Part shown: positions 13,163 to 24,199 of the stretch, piece by piece | Position numbering within the stretch: position 1 is the stretch's first letter | Layout: every line of letters begins with the position of its first letter | From: Gnetum montanum | Taxonomy: Eukaryota > Streptophyta > Gnetopsida > Gnetales > Gnetaceae | NCBI GenBank assembly: GCA_015680685.1 | Contig: MNCI01036143.1 | Span: 62,001 to 126,000 of the forward strand | Length of the DNA: 64,000 bases | Reading direction: 5' to 3' | Notes under the pieces: generated by a model | The model's database searches: none | The model's input: the letters and a program-made list of their open reading frames with translations, nothing else | What the model was told of the DNA's origin: nothing | Made by a program: the position numbers and the translations under genes

Positions 13163-13179
13163 TATGGTGTTTCACCATA
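13163..13179. repeat. Perfect short hairpin near the end of the insertion
   Basis: TATGGTG, TTT loop, CACCATA: a 7-bp stem with a 3-base loop, immediately next to the terminal inverted motif at about 13182-13192. It may be a terminal hairpin of the inserted element or chance. Confidence 0.5.
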
Positions 13180-13194
13180 CTCATACCCTTGGTT

Positions 13195-15399
13195 AGATCA
13201 AGTTCTTATCATATTATGATTATAGAGTTAAGAAAAATTTTCAAAAAGGAACCCCTTAAGTGTTAATTTCTTTGCTTATTATGGCATAAAATAGTTGATA
13301 TGATCTATTAGGAGCATTATCTGAATATTTCTAGCCTTAGTTTGATTGATTAACTTTAAGGTTCTTATTATCTCTTTATACTTACCCTTTATAGTATCTT
13401 TCATTGTTAAGAATTTTTGGCTCAGGTTTTCAAATTTTTTCTCACTTATATCACACAATGCACCTTCCCCCATGACTAGGTTGAGCACTCTAGGTTCAAC
13501 AAGATTTAAGGATTTTGGAAATTTGATCTATGAGGATGAAGTTAAGGCCTTTGAAAGCTAGTGTGCAAGAAGGTTGAGCAAAAATTTGCAAAAACTCCCT
13601 TCTTGCAAAATGAGGAAGTGAAAAAATTTCACTAACTCCCATGCGTATATATACTATTTTTATATGCGCAACATTGTTGATCAAACATCATAGATATGAC
13701 ATTGTAGGTGCCTATGACATTGTAGCTACAAGTCACTATTAAAAATTTCAAATTTTTTAGGGAAAAATGAGTCAATTATAATTTTTGAAAGATGTAAAGC
13801 TTGTTTAATGGGTCATGACCATTAATGATGCACAATTTTTGAAAATTTTCCATTCAAGGTTCATGAAGAGGGAATCTCGAGCAATGGAAGTTTGTGGTAT
13901 GGATAAGAAATGGATAATGAATCTCTAATGTATGAATAGATTATTAGATGATATGGAAATTTTATTAGATATTTTGAAAGAAACAAGATGATGTGAAATT
14001 TCTTAGCTTGTATGAAATATAAGAGTTATACAAGTGGATCCTCCCCAAAGAAGGCTTCAACCCTTAATGCCCTTGTATAACCACACCTAAAAGTATCCTT
14101 AAGCACTCAAGGAGTTCAGCGTAAGACATACTTGTCTAGAAAACACACATGTTAGTATCACCAAATTGGGAAAATAATGCTATATTATACAAAACCACAA
14201 GTTATGATTAAATATACAGTGAGGTGAGATAGACTATAGAAAGGATTGCTAAAATTGATATGCAAGGTATCATACCATTGGCATAATGAATCCTTCTGTG
14301 CTATTGATGGTTAATGTAATCATTAGCCCTTCTTTCCAAGATGCAAACCAAGTCTAGACCACATTTAAGTGACATCACATTGTTTCATCTATGGGATGTA
14401 CAATCGTAAGGCTACCACTATTACAAAGAGTATCATCACTTGGTGTATTGTCCAAGAGAGGAGCTTGTCATTGCACTCATTTATTTTTTAGATTCCTGAG
14501 AAGTTTCCTATCTTCAGGCATGGGTAACATGTCTTTCCAGTAATATATTCTATCCATGGAGTTTATTTTTAACTATGTTAACCTTACCATAGGACTACCT
14601 TCAAGTATGGATAACATGTCTTTCCAATGACATGGTAAGGTAGCACTTATTGTACTCTTACTCCCACTTTTTGTTAAATCTACAAGGATATAATACTTCA
14701 TTAGCAATAGGATAGAACTCATAGTAACAATTTGAGCAAATCCATAAATCCCCTTGATGTCATACCCTTTACATTCCCACTTAGTTCTTCACTTTTCTAT
14801 CTAGGCATAATGATCTTAATTTTATTCTTAGTTTGATGATGGAAAGAATATCATTATGGCCATGGTAAGAACCTCTTATTATTCAAATGGATGGATGGGT
14901 GATGTGGTCTCACTATACAAATAATTAGTTCTTTATGATTTGAAAACATAGAGAAATCTTCACCTTATTAGACTCCATCTTTCCTTATGTGATGTATTTT
15001 ATTGAAAATTGACAGAAAAATATACAAGTAAGAATATTGGCAAAGTATAGAAAAAATTGTAATAGATATCAAGAATTGCAAAGATAGTAAGAATGAAAGA
15101 TTATCAAAGAATTACAAAAATTTAAGAAATGAAAAAGTATACAAGAATGAGAAGATATTAAAGAATAAGAAAAAGTATTAAGAAAAAAAGGCATATCAAA
15201 AAATTATAAACCACAAAAATGTAGAAACCAAAAAAGTTAAAAAGCACATATTAATTCCTAGGTTAGGATAAGACCTCTCCTCACGATTGAACACATGGGC
15301 AAGTGTTAAAAAAATACATCCTAGATTCCCTAGATCATACACTCTAGTTTGCTCACTTACCATCCTTAGTGATTTAGTTTTTCTATTATTTTCCTAGGT
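13195..15399 (-). other. E2 internal region without recognisable domain
   Basis: Presumed continuation of E2. A Lys-rich, coiled-coil-like frame is open on the minus strand at 13279-13488. From about 13570 to 14120 the sequence resembles 63410-63940 (GCAAAAACTCCC near the left end, GTGGATCCTCCCCA near the right end). A stretch around 14850-14980 resembles 61410-61600, in the same plus orientation. No RT, RNase H or integrase motif was found in the minus-strand frames I followed. Confidence 0.4.
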
Positions 15400-17990
15400 A
15401 ATCTTGATGGTAATTGAAGCTTGATCATCTAAGTCCTTATTTCCTTGAGTTGCTGGTGTATGATTATGGTTTAATATTTCTATTTGTGAGCTCTCAATTG
15501 GGGTCATTTCCTTAAAATGATAGTTAATAAGTGATTCAAATTGTTCCATGCATGTTTTAGATTATTTTAGATTCTCAGTTTTTGGCCATTGGGTTCTTTT
15601 AGTTTAGTGAACCATGCTTCTATTTGTCAACACACTTCTTTTGCACATATTTTATGGGTTGGTATAGGGATTGCACTAGTATTTTGAACTTTTGATCCAC
15701 AACTACATCCTTTATCATTATTAGTGATGCATGGAAATTATCTATCTCTCCATAGTGATAGGTTTATTTCTTATGTTTTGCATTAGAGTGGTAATGGATG
15801 TTGGCTCTTGTGTAGGATTGAGAGACATTATTTTGGTGAGGAAGGGTGTTGCACCTAGTTGGCCTTGTGATGGTTTTGATGAGCTAGCAGGTCTACTAGT
15901 TTTGTGCTCATATGTGGAAACTATCCTAAAGAAAGAACATTTTTGAGATGGTGGTTGAGGTCTACTAGCATTATCATTTATGTGTATATTCATAGCACAA
16001 GTGAAATTTTTCTATTGATGTTGAGATGCCAATCCTTTTGGTGTTGTTGGTGGTGACATATGGTGGAGGGAAGTATGAGAATATTAAGGATGTCATAGAG
16101 GATAAGAGGTTTGAGATGGTGATCCCACAAGAAATGTTGTAGGTTGATGATATTTTGGAGAGTGGTAGTAGGGATTCAAAGTAAAGGAAGTAGAACCATT
16201 TGGAGAAATATGTTGTCAAACATGGTAGTCATATACGTTCCACTAGTAATAAGGTATTACTGGCTTATTGATGGCATCCCCCACAACTGTGAATTTTGTC
16301 CTTGTAGTTGACAATAGTTCCGATGCTTATAAGAAGTCCCACTAGAATAGTATGGTTGGTGGTAGGACTATCTAAAATTACCTTGTAAGGTAATTTTCTA
16401 GGCATTTACTTTTGTACGAACTTGGGATTCAAATCAAAAGATCCAAACTCTTGTATATGTAACATAATTGGGCAATTGCCCTTTGGATGGCCATATTGTT
16501 AGATGTCACATCCATCATCCTCTTCTGTTGTTGAGTCTATAGCCTCTTCTACCATATCTATTTTTTCTTTTTTCCAATAAGTTTTCCTATCTGTTTCTTT
16601 GGTATTTTTCTCTTCTTATTTTGCTCACTTTGATCTTTTTGCATTACTCGCTCCTCTATGATTTTCATGTAAATTATGAATTTCTCATTTATCAACTCCC
16701 ACATCTTATCTACCCTTGCTTTGAGCTCATTAATAGACTTTTGTATTGGCAAGGTTTGTTGTGAAATTACCTAACTAAGGACTACCTATTTTTCCTTGTC
16801 ATAAATATGGACCCTCTTCTATTATAGAGTTGGATCCCAATTGTATTCCTGTACATTATCTCATTTACATAACTCTCCTTCTACTTTTACTAAAAATTCA
16901 ATTATCCTTTGTATCTTATGGGCTTTCAATTTAGATAACTAACCTTGGGCATAAATCCCAAGGGTCTCTCTTATTGGGTTACGAAGCCCATCTATGAGGT
17001 GGAAAAGCTACTCTTTTTGAGACAAATCATGGCCTGGACATCTATGTAGTAGAGAATAGTATCTATTCAAGGCCACATCCAAGGATTCATATTTTTCTTG
17101 CCTCCATTTTCGGATTTTTTTTCTTAGGTTGGACACTCTCACATAGGGTTGGTATTTCTCATTTAGGGGTTCCATCATTGTGGATCATCAATGGATTCGA
17201 TCTAGTTCCAACATTCTATATCAACATTTAGCTTCATCAACCAATATCCTAGGAAAGAGCTTAAGCTTTTTCCACTCACTCTTGATGTTTTTCAAGGTGC
17301 ATGCATCATGGAAGACTTGTAGGTGATGTTATGGATTAAAGTTATAGCCTCTTGCATATTTAGTGATGTTGTTCATATCAAGCCTTTTGATGTGACTTTC
17401 CCTTTGATGCCTGTGGGGTATTTTAACTACCTCTATTATCTCCTAGTAGCTAAAAAGGGTTTATCATCATCATACATGTTATGGTGATGATTTCTATTTT
17501 TATTTGTCTAATTATGATGATCTTGTCTATTCTCACTTTGATGATCTTGTCTATTTCTATTTCTATCTTTGCCTTGTCCCCTTAGTGTATCTCTATTTCT
17601 ATACCTACATTCATCCTTGTCAAAAATAGATGTGGAAGAGAAAGAGAAAGATGGTGAACTGGGAGAATCACCCTAGCTCTTATATTTTCATCTTTGGTTC
17701 CTTGATGTATCTCTTCTAGGTTTGGAGAAGGTCCTAGGCCTTGAGGGCCTCCTTGTTCGAGGACTTACTCCATCTCCTCTAGGATTGTCTGCATTAGTTG
17801 AGTATAGTCTTTGAGTGCAGTAAGGGTCTAAATGAGCATAGGAAACCCCTACTTATGGTTGTTCACTTTACGTCTTGTCAGTATAGATTCCATCATTTCT
17901 TCTACAAGTGTTTTCATCATGTGATGCAGTCTTGGTCATATGTGAAGAAGACATGGTTTTACCTGATAATGTGTGTGACTTAAAATATTA
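15400..17990 (-). pseudogene. E2 gag (broken)
   Basis: Minus-strand translation around 16900-17200 gives NEKYQPYVRVSNLRKKI, then YYSLLHRCPGH and LIDGLRNPIRETLGIYAQG. These align with the E3 gag at 55350-55580 (NDKYQPYSKVSNLCKKI, YYALLHRCLGH, YAQG). Further downstream, near 16410-16510, is QYGHPKGNCPIMLHIQEFG, the same CCHC-like knuckle region as E3 (CEICQYDHPKGCCP), with one cysteine codon turned into a stop. A basic, coiled-coil-like frame (16558-16752) and a Pro/Ser/Gln-rich stretch (15742-15993) complete the gag. Gag would form the particle and bind the element's RNA. Many stops and shifts show it is dead. Confidence 0.75.
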
Positions 17991-18067
17991 ATATTTTCTA
18001 AAAGATAGATCATTAATACCTTTATAGTGATCATGTATAATATAACTACTCTAAATAACTAGCATCA

Positions 18068-18086
18068 TCCCTAGCAATGATGCCAA
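18068..18086 (-). other. Primer-binding site of E2 (tRNA-Asp type, degenerate)
   Basis: On the minus strand, TGGCATCATTGCTAGGGAT directly follows the 5' LTR after one base. It resembles the site complementary to the 3' end of plant tRNA-Asp (TGGCGCCGTTGCCGGGGAT) with several substitutions. Confidence 0.7.
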
Positions 18087-18958
18087 TGATGAGCAGTAGG
18101 TACCCTTACATCCAACCATATGAATCACAAGTGTTCATGCACAATCTAGTAAAATTCCATGGATGGAACTAGTTGTAGAATCTAGATTATTAAGCATTAA
18201 TTGTTGAATGCTATCTTCCCACTTGGACTAGTGGTAGCTTTTCCATGTATGATTTAGCGCAAAGTGATGCATGATAATTGATGTTGTTTGGCCTTTAATA
18301 CTCTTAGTTGTGAACATGATGAAAGTTGAAAATAAAAATCTAAATCTAAATAATGATAGTAATGTAAATCTACTCTAGCCTAGAGTGATGAGCATCCGGT
18401 CTTGGATTACTGTACACATATTAGGCTTATATAACCATTACTAGGTTACCAAGCACTATGCTATTGGGCAAACCAAGTTATAATACTACTGGGATTACCA
18501 AACAATTATACTTAAACACTTGAAACTAGTCATACTCATTTCACTTTACTAATGAACAAGTAAAATAAAATATTTGGAAATGTAAATGATTAAACTACGA
18601 AAATAGTAAAAAACTATGCTAAGTAAAACAATAAAGCCTAAGTGGATACTACAGTGATGAAAAGTAATCTCAATCTTTATTTCTAGTCATGAACTATGCC
18701 TAAGTACACTTCACTTGATTAAAGATTCCATACAACTATTGAACACCACACTGTAAGCATTTACTCTATTGCTAAAATTACAAAATGAAACTATAAGAGT
18801 CTACCTAAGGATGGAATGAAAATTTCTTTAGATCCATGCATCCAAGTGCTACATTTATAGGCTAGTATACATCTTGTGATATCAAATATATAATAACGTA
18901 GCATGTGATATAATATGAAGGATTAGATATTAGGGTCTAAGAAAAACATAGTTCATTA
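18087..18958 (-). repeat. 5' LTR of E2
   Basis: 872 bp, minus strand, partner of 10260-11119. It starts (minus strand) TAATGAAC, a TG-to-TA change, and ends CTCATCA at 18087. A TATA-like CTATAAAT (minus strand) lies near 18855-18862. Shares the family's terminal segment and a TTTGATATCA palindrome in U3. Confidence 0.85.
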
Positions 18959-19019
18959 GTAGTTTAAATATTTAAGATGTTTGATAAAGGAGAAAAACAA
19001 CAATGGAGAGAGTAAGAAA

Positions 19020-22000
19020 TCACTAGGTTTTCTTTTTTCTTTTTTTAAAAAAGGTTAGGTTTATATTAATTATGAACAAAAAATATATGCACAAGCTAGG
19101 AGGGGGAGAGAAAACCTCTCCCCCAGGGATAGGGAGACCATACCTCCCCAAAAAGCATTAGCACTTGGAAATATCAATAGGATGAAGATCCTTTTAGTAT
19201 GATAAAACAAAAAAATAACCTCTTGGAACAACTTGAGAAACCATGGGAAAGGAATCCCCACCCTCTTCCCCCACCTCCCACCCCCTCTCTCATTGCAATC
19301 AACTTGAAAAACTGCCTCCTTGTTTGCTTTCTATATGCACTACTTCTTTTGCTCAAGCCACTCCTTGTGCTCCTACTCCATCTTTTGATGTAACTCTTCC
19401 CTTACATTATGTTCTTCCACCCTCACCCTATCCTCAATCTCAGCCCTTTCCTTGAGCAAATCTTTAGCATATCTATCCTAAAGCTCCCAATGAAGAACCT
19501 TCACACTATGAGAGATCTTCTCATTCATAGAAAGCTACAACTTGGTGATAGAGCCTAGCTAGTTTATGCTCAACCCCTCCACTACAACACCCCTCACTAC
19601 ATCCTAAGGTCCCTACATCGAGGAGGAGGAAGCCTCATCCAAGCACCAATGTCATTTGTAAACCATCGTGAACAACGATAGTCAAGCAATCTAAGGAGCC
19701 ATCGGCTGCATGATCCTCCATAGGGCTAGAATAAGACCTAAGTGAGTCTCCTTGCATGCCTTGTGCAAAAAGGCAAGTAGAAACTTGGGAATGTTGGCCT
19801 TGCCCCAAAGTTTCAGACAATTCATGAAGGTGAAATGGACATCCTAAAGCTTCCAGAGATTCCCTAATTAAACAAAAGCCCTCTCAACTAGCTCAATAGC
19901 ATCCTACCAAAGCTATAGTAAGGCCAACTTGGGAACCTAACCACTACTAGTTTTTGGCACCAACCCATTAATAAAACCTTCAATGTCTTGCAATCCATGA
20001 CCAGTGAGAAAAATAAACTCCTCCATGACTATCACACCCAAATAGTCACCAATAGCTATCTTGGCAAGGCAAACCCAGGTACTACAAAACATGGTAGCCT
20101 TCCCTCTCTAACACCTAAAGAAAGCCTCATCTAGCAGATTCAAGTTACCCACAAGCTGGGGAAGCAAGTCTCTCCAACCAATGCAAATAACTAAGCTCCA
20201 AAGCTATGTGTTGGAGTAAAATATCTCACACTCTAGTTCGAAGCTAGACATGACCTCCATTACTGTGGTCACCTCACATCAATGTAGGACACCCAAGACT
20301 CACAATCCATGTAGGTGGAAACAATAGAGAAAAGTAAAAAGTGCATTCATTTTGGTGGCACCAAACACATCACAAGATAGAAACAGTAGGCATGTTATCA
20401 TGTAAATGTAGGGACATCTAAATTTTAGACTCCTTCTAGACTTCAGTGGCAACAGGTTAGAAAATTACAAAGTGGTAAATGGATTCTATGGCAACACCAC
20501 AAAGTGAACAATTGTCATCACTATGTGGCCCTTGTATTCTGAGTACCATTATCACTGGGAGAATTCCTTGATTCAAAATCCATAGGAAACATTTAACTTT
20601 TTCTAGAAGACATCCCTTTTAGGCAACCAACCATCCATGCATTGTGGGATATTTAAATATGATGATGTCCTGAGGTTGCACACCCAGCAACTACCATTAA
20701 TCCACCTTGTTAGCATTGGAGTAGAGGTTGTGACATATATGAGGATCTTGGGTTTCTATAGTCCAAGGTTGATATTTATGCTAGAGGAAATTCACTCACT
20801 TCCCATGACAGCCATCATGCATAAACCAATTCAAAATGTTTTGGTGCCCCATTAATTATACATCCTCAAACTTCAACACCCCCAACCCCCCAACAAGCTT
20901 TGGTCTAGTCACCTATTCCCAACAAATAAGATGAATTTTTCCTCCTCCTTTTCCCTGAAACCATACAAAGTTCTTAATAATTTGAATAATCTTCTCAATA
21001 ACCCCTCTAAGAGGAATGTCCATAGAAGCACTATAGCAGGCCATGACTAAAAGAACATTAGTGGACAAAATTATCTTGTCCTTCCTTGTGCGGAAGCATA
21101 GATGCTAATGTCCAACATGAGACTAGAGTCTCTAAATAAGTTGGATCCAAGACTTCTTCCTATTCCAAGCAAACATTGAAATTTCAAGATAGGAATCCAT
21201 TGCCTTACCTTGGAGAATCCCAAGCTCCTAGCAAACCTACCTTTTCACAACCTCCTTAGTGTGAAAGAAGTAGATAATGGATTTTCCCTTATTGAGTTCC
21301 AAGTTGACCTCCTTGGCCATGTTTCTAGGAGTCTCATTAATAGTGCATGCCTATGAAACTATAGCCCAAGTAGTTAAGATTATTTCATTTGCATAATGTT
21401 CACTTATGCAAGTAACAACTTCGATGTTCAGGCCACTAACCCCTTCCATTCTATAGTAAAACTTCAAAATGTCCATTGTAATGATAAATAAGTATGGTGA
21501 TAAAGGATATCCTTTTCAAAACCCTATTCTAGGGGAGGAAAACCCCCCAAAGATGCCTATTGATGTTAAAATAATATGCTCCCATTGCTTGGAGATTGAT
21601 GCAAAGGTTATCAAACTATAGGTGAATTTCCTTTTTCAGCATAATATCCCAATGAGTAGTCTAGTGCATGATATTATATGCTTTTGTGATGTCAAGTTTA
21701 ACACACATTCCTAGGAATTTGGCTTTGTGCACAAAATGCATGATTTCCTACAAAAGAAGAATCTAATCTTGAATATACCTTATTTTGATGAACCCCAACT
21801 ATTGTGGAACAACCATGGGTAGCATCATAGGTTGCAAGCACTTAACAAAACTTTTTCTAAAAAGTTTGAGTAGTGTGTTGTACACTTCAATAGGCCTAAA
21901 GTGAGATGGCTTTACAAGATTCTCCATCTTTGGGATGAGAACAATTCATGAAAAATTAATCTCATGTCACACCTATTTCCATTGTAGAATGAGGTTGAAA

Positions 22001-24154
22001 TTATCAAGAATGTTATTCCATAGAATATCAGTGAACTCTTAAAAAATTCAATTATCCACCAATTAAGACTTAGGTCTTTATCCCTTTTCAAGATCATCAT
22101 GGCCTTTGATAGCTCTTACTTTATGATCAGGGAAATAAGGCTTTGGTTCTCATCAATCCCAACCACCCTCTAGATTAGATCCAACACAAGAGTAGAATCT
22201 CCTCTTTTCTAAATGGCTACTACATAACTTGAGAAATCTCATATGGATGGTACAAAGTACATCCTTTGTGGATTAGCCAATGAATTTTCTTAGAGATGTA
22301 TGATTTTGTAATAGTAGAGAAGAAGTGTGTATTAATATTCCCCTCCTAAATCCATTTGACCCTGGATCTCTACTTCCAGTATAGTTCTTCCTCCTCTACC
22401 AATTGTTGAAGCTCTACTAATAATCCTTGTTCATCCTCCTCTAGCTATTATCTAGCTTCCTATTTAGCCTAGACATCCAACATAGTTTGTTGCTTGGCAA
22501 CCTGAGAGACCTTAAAGGAATGTTTTTTAAAATCCTAAATTTTCCAAATCTTGTGCTTGATCATAGATAAATTGTCCTTTAGAAAGTCCTTAGGGTCAAT
22601 TTTGTTTGGGTACTTAGCCTAGATTTCAGCAACCAAACACTGTAGCCATGGTTTTAAGAGCCAAGATTTTTCAAACTGTAAGGGGATAGCTCCATGTCTC
22701 TCTATTTTGTGGATTTTACATGTGAGCACCCAATGGTTGAAAACTCTCCTTTCATGTTCCTTGAGAACAACTTCATGCAAAATGAGGATCTTAGTACTTA
22801 CCCATACCCTATCGATCCATGATATAAACCTCTTAGTCCCCCTTCATCTATTGCTCCAAGTGTAGAGACATCCTATAAGCTTGATATCAATCAAGTCATG
22901 TATATCCAAAAACTGATGAAAGCGTAGGCTCCTTGGTGGGAACTTTGTCTCTTCGCCTGTCTTTTCCCAAACATAGATCCATTAATTGAAGTCCTCAATT
23001 AAGACCCAAGCATGCTAATTAGAAATGCAACTAGCAATCCCTCATAACTCCTGTAGGAATTCATCCCAACACTGTAACCCATAAAAATTTATGAGCCATA
23101 GGTTTTATGAAGGAAAAAACACTGTCATACTCCAAGAGGAGTCCACCAGCTCAAAGGGGAGATGAGAAATGATAGCCAAGCATCCATACCATCCACAGTA
23201 ATCCACAAAATACAAGAATCATCCAACGTAGTGAAAGCCCAAGTAATTCCCTAAATGAAACTTAGTTTCTTGTAGATAAAATATTGTGCAATATTTAACT
23301 TGCACTAATTCTTTAAGGATACTTCTTTTGTAGAGGGTACCATGTCCCCTACAATTCCAAGACAAAATATTCATGGTCTACTTACAGACTATTTCTTGTA
23401 AGCCTCCTCAAGAATTACTTGAAATCCAAAATTAGTATCTAATTTTTTTCCTAATAAGGGTTTTTTGGCTAGATGGGCATCCCCCTTTTCTGGGTTCAGT
23501 AAACACCTAAAAACCTTGGTTTACCTCTTGTGATTCTAGTACAACAATTTCCTTCATTGCCAACACATTTGAGTTATGCACAACTAAAACCCACTCCCCC
23601 AACAAAGGTAATGCTCCTCTAAGAGGTGACAAAGTACCCTTAATAAGAGGAGGGGAACCCAAGGAGGGGGAATCAACCCTAGCTGGTCATTGAGAAAATG
23701 GAGGCACATAGTCCTCCAGACCCAAAGAGTCATGCCACCACCTCAATCTAGGTCAACCAATCCTATCACTTCACCAACGTTCATCCATTTTAGTAGTAAC
23801 ATTTGGTTGACCCATTAACCTTGCTTTAGACTCTACATTCCTTGGTGGTGTGGTTATTCTTTCCATAGATTGTACATGCCTCTACACCACCCTAGGTTGA
23901 CCTAGGCTTAGGAATCTTCTTCAAAGTAGGTGGTGACCTAAATGTTGGTACATTCTCATACACAATGGTAAGTTTTTCTTCTCTAGGTGGTAAGCCCACA
24001 ATGACTTCCCTCTAGAGGTCAATGGAGGAAAGGAACCACCACACATAGAAACACACGAAACCCATTCGTTCCTTTGATAGTGTAAAATTGTCAAAGGAAA
24101 TAAACTTACCAAAGAAACCCATTCTTCCCTACTATGGTTTCCAATAAATTTCAA
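19020..24154 (-). pseudogene. LINE B: L1-type non-LTR retrotransposon, ORF1 fragment plus ORF2
   Basis: The most complete minus-strand LINE here. An ORF1-like start lies at 23921-24154 (MKFIGNHSREEWVSLV). ORF2 begins at 23374 with MNILSWNCRGHGTLYKRS and reaches FYLQETK without a stop, the classic L1 endonuclease N-terminus. Later come the endonuclease GDFN-type region (IEDFN, about 22990), the pre-RT linker (YWKxRSRVKWIxEGNINTHFF, about 22270-22400) and RT motifs including KGYPLSPYLFIITMDIL (about 21460-21520). The C-terminal region to about 20600 includes LVGGLGVLKFEDV. The left end (19021-19060) is A/T-rich, and on the minus strand it reads as an A-rich tail, consistent with the LINE 3' end. 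Stops and frameshifts are frequent throughout. The 3' part (19070-20300) has no recognised domain. Confidence 0.75.
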
Positions 24155-24199
24155 TTTTTAAAATTTAATTATAAATTTGAAATTGTATTTTTGAGTGCG

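Larger units (their letters stand above)
11546..13194 (-). mobile_element. Higher-GC insertion inside E2, possible solo LTR or TIR element
   Basis: This block is less AT-rich than its surroundings. It is bounded by CAAGGGTATGA (11546-11556) and the exact reverse complement TCATACCCTTG (about 13182-13192). Read on the minus strand it looks like an LTR: a repeat-rich upstream part (12.55-13.02 kb), a TATA-like CTTATAAATAC near 12340-12350, then a leader-like region. Against an LTR, the flanks are inverted rather than direct and no 5-bp duplication was found. An alternative is a terminal-inverted-repeat transposon lacking a recognisable transposase. A 93-codon minus-strand frame (12089-12370) lies just downstream of the TATA-like site and matches nothing I know. 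Ends and class are uncertain. Confidence 0.4.
10260..18958 (-). mobile_element. E2: minus-strand Ty3-like LTR retrotransposon, gag-bearing, no RT found
   Basis: LTRs at 10260-11119 (3' LTR) and 18087-18958 (5' LTR) face the same way. Flanking pentamers are GCAGT (10255-10259) and GTAGT (18959-18963), differing by one C/T transition, which supports a decayed target-site duplication. Next to the 5' LTR is a primer site resembling that for tRNA-Asp. The internal region has a gag pseudogene homologous to that of E3. A separate insertion lies at 11.55-13.19 kb. The tract adjoining the 3' LTR (11120-11148) matches the polypurine region of E1 and E3 in reverse complement. I saw no reverse transcriptase or integrase motif. 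By eye the two LTRs differ at very roughly 15-20% of aligned positions, making this the oldest complete element in the window. Confidence 0.85.
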
